From Synchiropus splendidus (taxonomy: Eukaryota; Chordata; Actinopteri; Syngnathiformes; Callionymidae), in the NCBI RefSeq assembly GCF_027744825.2, contig NC_071334.1, forward strand, positions 66,499,437 through 66,563,436: a stretch of 64,000 nt of DNA. The letters are read 5' to 3'. Numbering within the stretch: the stretch's first letter is position 1; the number at the start of each line of letters is the position of its first letter. This document shows positions 12,150-40,600 of this stretch, piece after piece. A program made the translations under genes and the position numbers. Under the pieces are notes generated by a model. It made no database searches and had not been told where the DNA came from. It saw only the letters and a program-made list of their open reading frames with translations.

Positions 12150-15100
12150 GACTGCGTCTGTTGGATTCAGTTTTTCATTAGACAAAGCATTTATTCAATC
12201 GCAGATACTTGATAAATATGATCATAAGTAAAATATCATGATTCCCACAGCTTCATATGTCCAATAATGTTCCTTGATATATCCTTATAAGCAAATGGCA
12301 GCTTTCCATGCCAACAAGGATCAAAACATTGTCCCCTCACTGTCCATGTAGTTTGGGGTCATTGAGCATCAGTTGGACCTGCTCCCCTCTGGCAAAGCTT
12401 TCCTGTGCTACTGTGAGGAGGCTAATCCGGGCTAAGTTAGCCATCCTTTTCAGCAAATTTGATTACACAATTCACAGTGTCTGGTCTTACTCCCTAAAGG
12501 AGGAGGGAATCTATTCCATTACATCTTTGCCTGAGGGCCAGTACGCCGTTTTACCATTTTAATGTGATGTCAGAGGAAACCATTTCCTCTCTAGAAGGTG
12601 GACATTTGCTAATGTGCCAACTCTCGGGTGATAAAGAACCAACCAGCCCTTTCATTTAGGCTTCTCATGATCCATTACCACATCAGCTTACATCAGTCAG
12701 AAAAAAAACAATTATTTAACTCAGCCAGCAGCAGAGATTGATGAACAACACTGCAACCCAGCGCTGCTCGGGGAAGCCTCCAAGATCATTTCCCATTGCT
12801 TGAGGCTATGTCAAAGGTTGCAGCGCTGTGACATTTGAAAATACAATGAATTAGGAGTGAAAACATAAGGGTGTCTCCATTGAAGGTCATTAACAGCAAG
12901 ATCTTTCTCGCTGTAGGAGAATATGTGAGAGCTGATGGCTTACACAGAGAGGGAATCAAAAAATTCAGTTTTCAATCCACCTGTTGGACCAAGAAGCAGC
13001 TAGACCTTTGAGCTCAAAAATGTTGGCGAGGGCTTTTTTTGTCGAGGATTTCTTTCAGTTTTAGCTGTTAGTATACAACAGTTATCTTTGGATATAGATG
13101 CATTCAATCTCACCAACAAGTTAGGCACATTAGCCTCTTTTGGTTTTGAACTTCCGCAGATGACTTCAGTATCAACAGTGCTGGTAAAAGAATGAATTCC
13201 TTCCAGCTGCACAAACAGTACATCCATTCCAAATCCTATAATCTCTCAGAGTGAATAAACAAGGAATTTATGGCAGCGTTTCATCACAAACCATAAAGTA
13301 AGCGCACAATAAAAGCCACATAATCTTATTGCACAAACTGAAAAGGTGAATTCATAAGTCGATCACAAGTCGTGGCTCTTTTTTTTTTTTTTTTTTTGCA
13401 CCAACTGTCAGAGTGATGGGCAGATGAACAGAACAGACCACCATGCCATATTTTCAGAAAGACATGAACATACACAAGCAAACTAACTGATTCTGCAACA
13501 GCAGGCATGACAGTTTTCCTGGCATGAACATACTGCAGGATTAAGTCATTATTTCAGCAGATTTAACAAAAAAAGATTTCATGTCTCATGACCAAATGGC
13601 ATGAATGGTTGAAGGATACAGTGATTTAAATGCAAAGCAATTCCCAGTTGACGTAGTATCCACCCTCATTTTAAGCATGAGTGTTGTGCTGGATGAGAAG
13701 AAGAATGAATACACACTTTTTTGTCAATTGTTGAGAACTGTTGAAATAATTGTCCTCCAGTTTAAATCTTTGATCAATATTTGTCAGTTATTCAACAACA
13801 CTATGTTTTTTTGTTTGTCGAAGGTGGTGCAGGTTTTTGTTGCAACCAGTGACGCATGAGATTTAAACTGAAACATGCAGCGGCCGACTGACAATCAACT
13901 GATTACACTCCTAACACACCTGACTGGTGAAATTGCGTCCTCGTGATTGTTTGGAACAAAAACCTGCACCCACTGTGGCCCCCTGTGGAGCGCCTCGAAC
14001 AGTTTTCTGACATAATCAACCTTCCATATATTGTGCTGCAAACCAGCGCTGCTGTCTGCTTGCCTCGCTCCTTCTCACCAAACTCACTGCTGAAATGGTG
14101 GAGTGTTTAGTGATGTCTATACCTTTAATATGCATCATCTGCTTTCAGGAACCATTTGAACTTTTGTAATCGCACCAACCACTCAGGAGTTTATGTTCTG
14201 AGAAGCCAAAATAACTCTTCAAACATGAGGCGGGCCTTCAGCAATACACAACACTGACCTTTAAAATGCGCTTGCCAGAGGTGGTTCATGGACGAGCAGC
14301 TCAACTAGCAGGCTGGATGTGGCCCGGGGGCCGCCTATTGAGTACCATGGCACCACAGTGTTCCACTTGGGTCAATATCAATTTGCCAGCCCATGAAAAG
14401 AGCAAGCTCGCGTGCCTTTAAAGTGCTTCATAAATAATCTTGACTTCCACAGCAGAACTGGACTCATTTGAATGCTTTTAAAATAACATTCAACAACACC
14501 GACGACCTCACTGTGCTTTAACTGGTTCCATTTGACATTGTCCTTGTTATGTTCGAATGACTATTTAATAAAGAAAAGGACATTTTGTATGAAATATTTA
14601 CACAAAACACTGGTATATATGAATAAATCTGTGCCAAAATAAAATAAAAAAATCTTTCATAGGCGTTTGAGGGAGGAGGGCAGCCACCATCAGGGGTAGA
14701 CCCACTCTATCCCAGAAACAACAATGGATTATTTATGAGACAGACCTGGACTTAAACTACATAAAAGCAACAGCAACATGACAGAAAGTTTCAGTTCACC
14801 TACTTTCATTTCCTTGATACGTTCCTATTAAAACCTTGTTTGGCAGGGCAACGCTCAGACACCATGCTGCGCCGGCTCAGTAGTTCCTCCCACTCAAATG
14901 CACCCAATTTTGATAGAAGAAGACGAGTGCCACTGCTTTAATTTAGATGGTGATTTCGCTCTGCAAATGGTTCAGGGCACCTTGCCACCACTTCGGCTAT
15001 TACCAGCAGGGATGAGACGTGCGCCGACTCCTGCGTGTTCCTCGGCGGAACCTCACAAACAGTCGAGGATAATGTCAGCAATGTTTTTCTGATTTGTTTA

Positions 15101-16200
15101 TGGCAGTTGAAGTTGAAGTCCAGTGACCCACCTCTTTGTGCAGAGGTGAATCAAAGAAGAAAACGACCCGAATCTCCGTCCAAACTGACTCATACACACC
15201 ACGACTTTGGAACGTTGATGTTCAAACCACAACCTGGGCTGCGCATGTGTGGAATCCTATATGTCCTGAGCAAACCCCTGTGCGTTAAAGTCAAGTGTAG
15301 ATTATAAGAACCATTAAAGATGGAACCGTAGATGCGAACAGCTGGCTGAATGAATTATACACAGTGGCTGTTAGCTGTCCCCCTTTCATCAGTCTCTCAC
15401 ACAATCCTGCTTCTATTCTTACTCTGTCCATGACTTATTTAGTGTATATCACTGCCACAGCTTTAATGAAATATATGTGACAGTACTGCACTTGGAAACA
15501 GATTGTCTGGATCACAACACCAGCATGTGGACCTAAATAAAATGAAATGTTAATGATGGAGAATGGGTTTCATGAGCAACAGAGGCGATGGACTAACGTC
15601 CTCTGAAAGGCACCTTCTTCTGTCTTCATCTGCGTCTTCATGCAGTCACAGAGCTGCTGCAGGCATGAGGGTCAGTCCTGGTGTCTAAGCAACGTACCCT
15701 TTCAAAGACATCCAAGAATACTCCTATGTGCTTGAGAAGCTTACTCTCCATGGCATGCTGTTAAATAAATGTGATTTAATCAGAGCTGGGGCGCCCTCTT
15801 CTGGTCGGATGTGTGTGCCTTTTCCATTTCTTCATCATCTGACAGATGATGGACACCTTTTTTTGTTCATGCAAAGGTAAAAAAGTTCAGTTTGACTTGA
15901 CAGTGATGGTTATTTATGGCATTTTTAAGCTGGGGGACGCCGGATGTTGTTTATAAATGTGTGTGCGTGGGTGGTGGCGTAACAAATTTCCGGCTTCATA
16001 AGAGCAGGAAGCTTAGTGGTGGGTGGTTGTGAGGCTTAAAGGTGGGCGTGGGTGGGAGCTAACTGCTACAGAAGTGACACTTGTGTATTCACTTTCCCTT
16101 TCACATTTTAATGCATGCTTAAAAATATGCCGCTCATCCTCCATATATCGGTGAACTGTGCATTTGCATGCACACGCCCACCTGATGATGGATGAACGTG
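12150..16200. other. intergenic region downstream of cfap221
   Basis: This stretch lies beyond the 3' end of cfap221. No coding exon is recognised. A poly-T run (about 13379-13397) is the only low-complexity feature. The 3' UTR of cfap221 must begin just below 16214, but I could not fix its polyadenylation site. Confidence 0.45.
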
Positions 16201-16213
16201 GGGTGTTTTGCAC

Positions 16214-30099
<13,886 letters not shown>

Positions 30100-30503
30100 G
30101 GCAGCCCTCGCGCACTGTCGGGGCGGGGCGCAGTTCCGTCGAACTCTGGCCGCTGCGGATGCAACTGGAATTCACGTAATACTTTTCAAAATAAAATCAA
30201 CCTGTAGGTCATTCAGGAATTATAGTTCTAATTATTGAACTTTCAATGATAATGTATTATTTCCATAAATGTTTTGGTTGTAATCGAAGCACGAATTACA
30301 TTTAGGTTACATAGCCACTTTCGCGTTAATGTGCGTGTTTTATTATTTTGAAAGGCATCACAGGAAACTAAATCTGATTTAGTCGACTTGCCCGGAGTTT
30401 TTCAGGGGAAAAACGTTATCTTCACTGTTTGATTTTCACATCCAATATATCCTCAATTTGGCAGCTCCTGGATCAGATAACGAAGAGAATCCTAAGTGAT
30501 GAG
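30100..30503. promoter_or_regulatory. shared head-to-head promoter region of cfap221 and sctr
   Basis: Only 404 bp separate the proposed start codons of the divergently transcribed cfap221 (minus) and sctr (plus). The cfap221 side is GC-rich with an Sp1-type GC box, GGGGCGGGGC, at 30120-30129. The sctr side is AT-rich. Transcription starts cannot be located from sequence alone. Confidence 0.55.
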
Positions 30504-33524
<3,021 letters not shown>

Positions 33525-33674
33525 CTCTTCAAGGGGAGGGATGATTTGCACTTTGTCCTTCACAGAAATGTAGTTCAGAAAAATGTGAATTGCTCCCACA
33601 CCACAGAAACTCAGTCAATATTATGTAATTTTGGCATCTGCTAAGATTCCATCGGAAAATATTTTTTAAAAACT

Positions 33675-33680
33675 TTTATT
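33675..33680 (-). terminator. probable dbi polyadenylation signal
   Basis: AATAAA on the minus strand (TTTATT on plus) lies about 117 bp past the dbi stop codon. It is within the sctr 3' flank. Confidence 0.5.
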
Positions 33681-33788
33681 TTTGTATCAGTCAGGAAAGC
33701 ATATTCTGGATTTCTACACAAGTCTGACCCATTGGAAGACAATGCTAAGCTAATATTTGATAGCTACTTCCTCCGAAAAAATGTGCGA

Positions 33789-33794
33789 AATAAA
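33789..33794 (+). terminator. probable sctr polyadenylation signal
   Basis: AATAAA on the plus strand 265 bp after the sctr stop codon. It ends two bases before the antisense dbi stop codon, so cleavage downstream would fall opposite the last dbi exon. Confidence 0.5.
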
Positions 33795-33796
33795 GG

Positions 33797-36123
33797 CTAG
33801 ATCCCATATTTTTCCTTCAGCTCCTCCGCTAGTGCAATGTAGGCAGTCATTGCTTCATCTGTAGACATACCTGTCGAACAAAAGTAAACCAATGACCGTC
33901 TGATGGAATGTTTTTTTTATCATTATTTGAGCTGTCACAGACCTTTCTTTGCATGCCATGCGTTCCATTTTGCCTTTCCTGTGAAGTCCAATAGCCCAGG
34001 TGGATCTGTGGATCAAAACATTGAAGACACAGCGCAGGCTTGTCAAGGGAACACCTCTCTTAAGTGCCCTCTCAAATAAAAAACACAAATGAACTTCTAC
34101 ACCAGGGGATGGAAAAGTATCGCTTGCAAGGACTCTTGCTCTTTCAATGGAATCACACTGCCAATACTGTCAAAAGTAACAATTTCCAACATAGTGTTAT
34201 AAATAGAGTCGCATGTTAGGTGCGATCATCCTGAACAGCCAGCTCAGTTACGACAACTTCCCATGATGCTCTGCAGCCCAGTCAACCAGGAGCCAGGCGT
34301 TTTGCGAGGAATCTACCTTCATGCTGCCAAGATTGTGCCTTGTCACATCAGACCAATGAAGTTACAGGCGTTTTATAAGTATTTTAAGTGCTAAAACGCT
34401 GTTTTCGTCCATATGTTTTCCAACTTCTTCTTCCCACTTCACTTCTGTTCCTGGAGCGCCACGCTACTCAGCTGACTGCCTGTAGAGGCGGAGCCATGTT
34501 ATCGCGATCGACCACTGCAAAGCATCTTGGGAACTGTTTAGGTCACCGTAACTGAGTTCATGTATACAGGGGTTGGACAAAATTATATATATATATATAT
34601 ATAGCTCTAGCGACTGTCCTTTTTGACAGCACTGAACACTTCGTCTGATTGGTTAACTTGTGTCAAAATACAGTACGGGCCACAAGTTTGGACACGTCTC
34701 TCATTCAATGTGTCATCTTGATTTCCACAACTACTTACATTGTAGAGTCTCATTCAAGGCATCATAACTGTGAATGAGCACGTATGGAATTGTGTGGCAG
34801 AGAAGAAGGTAAAGAAGAGTGTTGTGATCCTTTGCTTTGATTAATGCTTAGCTCATTCTTGGCATTCTTGCCATGAGCTGCATGCTGTAGTCACCTGATC
34901 AGGTTTTCCAACAGGTGACTACAGCATGGAGCTCATTCAGAAGGCCAAGGGTTTGCAGTGCTGTCAACAAAGCAATAGACTAAAGTAAAATATGAAACAT
35001 ATTTAGACTTGTTCGACATTTGTAATATTCTGCTTCATACATTTGATGTCTTCGGTACGTATATTATATGCAGAAAGTAGTAAAAATAAAGAAAAAAACA
35101 CTGAATCAGAAGGTGTGTCCAAACTTTTGGCCTGTACTGCCTACATGCCTGTGTACCGTCCCTGTCAGGGAGCTAATCGTAATTTATTGAAAGGTTCATA
35201 CCTTAAACCTTGCCATTTAGGGCTGCAACCCCTAGTCGACTATGAACTAATATTAAATTAGTCGCCAATGGAGTCATGAGTCGACGAGTTGTGACGTGAC
35301 CACGGTCTTTTCCACATGAGCATGGATTAACACAATCCACAGCACGAGGTGTAGTATAGGCTACGGGACCATTGCAACCCAAAATGTGTAGGAATTTCAC
35401 AATGGTCACCTCAAAGGACAAAGAGTGATGGACCAAAAACACGTTAAACAACGTTTAAAACCACAGTTTAAGCATATTACAATTCAACTATCATGTTTCA
35501 AAAGAACATTTAACACTGTACCACTTTTTTTTCAAATGTACATTTTACATACATGGCTAGTCGACTATTTTATTATTATTGTTATTATTTTAGTTTACAT
35601 ATATTTTAACTCAAAATTAACTAAAAATAATGCTTTGATTAAGGTCAGTGCGACCCTCATTGAAACAGCCGTCCAAAACTGGAACATCTTCATTCTAGTG
35701 AATCCAGTCACTCAGCGCTATCTTTATTTTTCCAGGTATTGTGTTCTGTCTTAACTCAAACAGACGATGAAAACACACCACTGAAGTCGACGGGCTTCAT
35801 TTTTCCCAACAGCCGCACCCTCACGTTCACACGACTCCCAGCACACCCACGCAGTGCGGTACTCCGCAGACTCACCAGTGTTAATGTCCCCGACTGTGGC
35901 CTGCTTGTATAATCCATAGAGCCCAGACAGTTCACTGCTGTTGGGCTTCGTCTTCAACACCTTCACCTTCTCAGCTGCTTTCTCGAACTCTTCCTGCCAG
36001 GTGAGGGAACTTGTCAACAAGTAACACACACACACACACACACCACTTTCCATTCATGTCACTGCAAATAGGGGGATAAAGACATTGTACCTTTGGTTTT
36101 AAAAACGTTGTTCTTACCTGCAT
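33797..36123 (-). CDS. dbi: acyl-CoA-binding protein / diazepam-binding inhibitor, complete, 4 coding exons
   Basis: Small cytosolic protein that binds medium- and long-chain acyl-CoA esters and carries them between enzymes; its fragments act as GABA-A modulators in vertebrates. Exons in transcript order: 36118-36123, 35876-35993, 33943-34005, 33797-33870. All junctions are in frame, giving 86 residues (human 87). The first coding exon encodes only Met-Gln, then [17 protein letters not shown]. Acyl-CoA-binding landmarks are present: [24 protein letters not shown] and [15 protein letters not shown] at the C terminus. The Met-Gln exon is followed directly by a GTAAGA donor. The gene is tail-to-tail with sctr. 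The 1.87-kb second intron is filled with transposon remnants. Confidence 0.95.
34671..35139. mobile_element. Tc1-like non-autonomous (palindromic) remnant
   Basis: The terminal inverted repeats are CAGTACGGGCCACAAGTTTG on the left and the complement of AAACTTTTGGCCTGTACTG on the right, of the type found on fish Tc1-like transposons. Both arms look like inverted copies of the 3' end of such an element. An inner palindrome (GTAGTCACCTG...CAGGTGACTAC) and a degenerate stretch resembling a transposase C terminus remain. It carries no intact transposase and lies in dbi intron 2. Confidence 0.75.
35218..35575. mobile_element. possible hAT-type remnant
   Basis: TAGGGCTGCAACCCCTAGTCG at the left end resembles the TAGGGCTGCAAC termini of common fish hAT elements. 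CTAGTCGACTATTTTA near 35557 could belong to the other inverted end. The interior is non-coding and the boundaries are uncertain. Confidence 0.35.
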
Positions 36124-37664
36124 GACTGCAAACCCGCCTGTGTGTGTGTACAGTAGGTGATGATTCAAGTGGAAGGACGGGGAGGCAGGTGAACTCTCTT
36201 GGGCAACACATAGGAATTACATAGGCGTGGAAACTGCCCTGCTTAGATGGAAAAAAAAAAGTCTCAAGTAATGTGAATTTAAAAAAGTCAAATAGATTAT
36301 TAGAGGAAACAAATCTGAACTCATTATTTTTTAAAGCTGTATAAATGCTGATAATGGAAAATTTGTGGCACATGCGCACAATTTCGACGCATATTTCAGA
36401 AAAATAAAACTGCTGTTCAAAAATATCGTTAACGTGTCAAACAAATTATTTTCTGACTTTGGCACATTAAACTGAAGTAAAAGCCACGCCATTCTTTTGT
36501 TAAAAAAAAAAAAAAAAGATCATGCTTTACAGTGCGTTTATTTTGAAGACAATTTCGGACTTAGTTGGTTTCACTGCCTTAGAACTAGGAACGGAAGCTT
36601 TTTAAACCAGCAGATGGCAGCAGCACACAGTTGGTGGAATGAGAAGTTGCTTACGTCACTGACTGTTCCGATAATTTGAATACAAAACAATTTAATGCAA
36701 TTTACAAGCATCATTTTGGAATTAGTAAAACAAAAATTCATTTCATATCCATTTTCTTTTTAATCTTTTCCGCACATATAAAATAAACTTTGGTACACAA
36801 ACAGAAATAATAATACTTTTCATCCATCACTGTCATCAAAGATGTCACGAACTGAAAATGAGACAGAGCAAATTCTTAACCTCTCTTAACTTGCACCGCC
36901 CTCCAAATTGCTGTATAAGCGTTCAACACGTGCAGAATTTGAATCTTAGACCAACTTGCTGTGAGACTGAAGCTCTTCACCAAGAGCAACACTGCGATTC
37001 TGAGCGTCTCGGAATTTGAGCATTTTCTTAAAACATTTTATAATAAATATAGAGAGTCAACAATACATTACACAAGGCTTCAGCATAAATAATCTATCTA
37101 AATCACCAGTGTACCAGTCCAGACGGACATGTGAATGAAAGTTGTTCTCCACAATCACTTTCATTCCAGCTTAGTTTAGCTCTTGTGTTTTTAAATAAAG
37201 TCACACATAAACCAAGCATCAGTTCTGCACATATTTGGGGTGATTCTGTTCCAGTGGGGGAAGACAATCTTTTTACTAATCAGGAACGTTGGCCGACAAG
37301 AGCAAGTGAACATTCCAGACGTGTCTGTCAACAAGGCAGCGAACTACACCAACATAATAGCATACATTTAAAGTACAACAGGAATACAGCAATTTTGATT
37401 AGAAAAAAAAAAACCTGTCTTCACAAATTTAAAATAAGCCACAGTTATGCTTCTTGACTCTTCACTTCTTCATGTCTAGGATGAGAAAGAAAAGTAGAAA
37501 TCAGAAACAAATGATTAAAATTGTCGACCAACTCACTTATGCAAAAGAGCACAATTGTTTGCTGGTAAACTATACACTATAAAGGCACTTGACTGTGTCA
37601 GACTTGCAACTTCCAGTTCAAAACAAATCGTCTTTGGGGGCTCCGTGTTAGTGCCACTCAGTTC
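36124..37664. other. interval between dbi and steap3
   Basis: This holds the dbi upstream region and the steap3 3' flank. I see no C2orf76 homologue, which lies in the corresponding place in human. A poly-A run is at about 36501-36516. No RNA gene or coding exon is recognised. Confidence 0.5.
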
Positions 37665-40600
37665 TCACACTTGACTGATGTCCTCCAGACCGTTGATGCA
37701 GTCGTCGTCGGCGGGCAGGGTGAAACGGATGTGGTGGTTCCTCTCCCAGCCGCGACGGATCCGTTTGAGCTTCAGAGCCATGCATGGGAGCAGGAGAGCC
37801 AGCCGGCCCAGTAGCACGGAGATGGGCAGGATCAGGACCAGCATGAACGTGGGAGGAAGGTAGAAGTGGTAGTGCGCTGGATCAAAGGCTCGGTCCCATC
37901 CAAAGAGAAGTGTGTGCAGCGTGGCCATGGTCAGAGCACAGTAGCCTAGAGAGGACTGAAGGCCAGAGGGGACAGTCAGGCCTCTTTTCTTTCGAACAAA
38001 AAGTCACCATCTTCGACTCTAAATTCATGACGGACATCTTCAAACAGGTCGTCATTGAGGATTTAAAGAAAAGCACTGGACGCTGGATCACAAAGTTTGG
38101 CCAGTAATACTAGACTATGGAGTCCTACAATTCCTTGTGTTTATATATGTGCAGTGTCAGCTCCAGACTGCCTTTCAACTGAGGTCCTTTGATACTGCTC
38201 TAATACTTGAAATAGTTCTTAACGGTAGTGGTGACGAACTGTGAACATGAACAAGCGTAATTGCAAGGATGACACTGAGTTGTTGTATGCAGCTCAGACT
38301 ACAGAGAATACATGACATAAAACAGTGGTGTTGCCACAGATGTGTGCTTCAGGAGCTGTTGATCCATTAAAAATCCAATATTGTGGTCAGACTTTAGATT
38401 AGGGAACATATATTACCATAACTAAACTACTTGTATGTGCACCAGCAGTTACCCTTTAAAGACTCATTGTGAAGTATTTGTGTCTTGTTATACTTGACTG
38501 CATTTCATTCAGGAATGGTCATCAAAAGCTCACTCTAAACAACATCATAAATACTGACTATTGACAGTAAACAAGCAAGCAATCATCTTATAAATAATCT
38601 ATATATGTTCCCTAATTTTATTTAATCTAAAATGTAACCCATATTTTATCACTGCATGTTTAAAATTTCATCAGATTTAAGTCGACTAATGTGGTTCTTC
38701 ACACTGGTGCAGTCAGAACTAGAGATGGCACCTATGACTGCAGCAGAATCTTGAGAGGTGTTAAAATATGATCTAAAATACAATATGATGACTCAAAATA
38801 CAAACATTTCCACAATCAAATGTCATAAAATCATTCAAGAGAAAGAACTTTTCGGTCATCATACAGTGTTTATAACCCCCCCACCAATACTAACTCATAA
38901 AAAGTGTAATATGTTACTAACATGCTGACGTTTCCTGGTCAAATGCAAAGCTGTTTCTGTGTCACTACTGTGACAAGTCTCACGTTATCTTCCTCATAAA
39001 AAAAAAAAATCTGTTCATCGTGGGCCATTCATTGATCGCAAACATTTCTTCCTCCCTGATACAGTGATGAAGGGCCCCAATACAGTCTCCCCTCAACCTC
39101 CTCTCTGATATTGCTGCACCTAGGTTTGAAGAGCATGTTCAGCAGTTTTCATGTGACGTGGACAACTCTGAGACATCAGGACTCGACTCTTCTACATGAG
39201 GACAACACAGAAAAATGCAATGGCACAGAGGTATTGACACGTGAAGGCAGTATGGGCACATGAGAATTGGCACAGAAACTAACTGCTCACAAACCTACAA
39301 ACCAGTGCTTATCATTCATTTGAAGGAGATGTGCAAAATTCATTCATCTCAAATTGGCTCATGTGAGCTAAATTTTCTAGCTGTGTTGAATTGATTTGTT
39401 TGATCTGTTTTATTTAGGCTCAGTTGTAGCCTACATGGTCTGGGAAGGATCCTCAGTAGTAATACAAACACTGCAACCTTCTTAACAATATATAGTCATG
39501 GAGACAGTGACTGTAATGGGGTGAAAACAAGGGCCAAAGTAGGTGTTATTTTAACATTTTTAGGAAATTAAAAATGAATCAGATCAGACTACAAGCCATT
39601 AAAAAATACCACTTTTACAACAGTATTTTCTTTAATAGCACTGACAATCTGAACAAGATAGACAGGTGGTAGTTAGTGGTTTTTCTCTTTCAAAGAACAA
39701 TTAAGCTGAGTAACCCTTTAGGGTTTTTTTTTAATGATATTGAATTGGATGATTTTGACTTTGATGTCACCATTTCAAATAGCTGTACAGCAGCTGGAAA
39801 ATGAGTTCAAAATATGCAGTATGACCCGGGTTTGGGTTGGGAGTGACCTCATTCTGTGTGTTCTGACTCCACCAAGTGGAAACCACGCTGAATTACAGAA
39901 CTTTTATTTGATCTACTGTGTTTCTACTATGCCACCACCACCAGGTCCATCTTTGATTGGTCAGCTTGAACCAACGCGCTGTCAATTTGCACTGAATTTT
40001 AATTGGTTGGCTCCGGCCGAAAATATGAGACGACCCCACCACTGCCCGGCATGGCCCCGATTACGAGTCCAGCACAGCATGTGAGTCTTTTCTATCTGAC
40101 ACAGGTTGAAATTATTAACTGGGTGAAGCACCAAGGTGAATGTGCCCACAATTTGTTTTGTCTAAATGGCCAGAAGTAATACAGTATCTTCATGGTTCTC
40201 TGAGGAGAAGTCTTACCCCCAACAGCAGATCAGTTGAATAAATGGGGAGATACTGAAGCATCACGCTGAGGTGCATCATAGAGTACACAGTCTCCCACCA
40301 GTCTTGTTATCAGCGAAAGCTTGACAACTATAACAGAGTAGCTACATGGAACCTACTTTTATTTTTAAATATGATTGATGATTGCCAGCTACCTGTGATT
40401 TACACAATCTGCATATATATATATACAATTTCAATTTTGTGAGAAATTAAACTGAAGTGTTCTGTGTTCATCCTGTTGAGCTTCATCACATTACAAATAA
40501 AAACAAATGAATCTGTGGCGTGGTTTGGTGAGACATGAATGTCACTCCTTCATATAGCACTTTGCAAGACCAAGTGAAGTGAGCTTCCGTCTTGTGTGTT

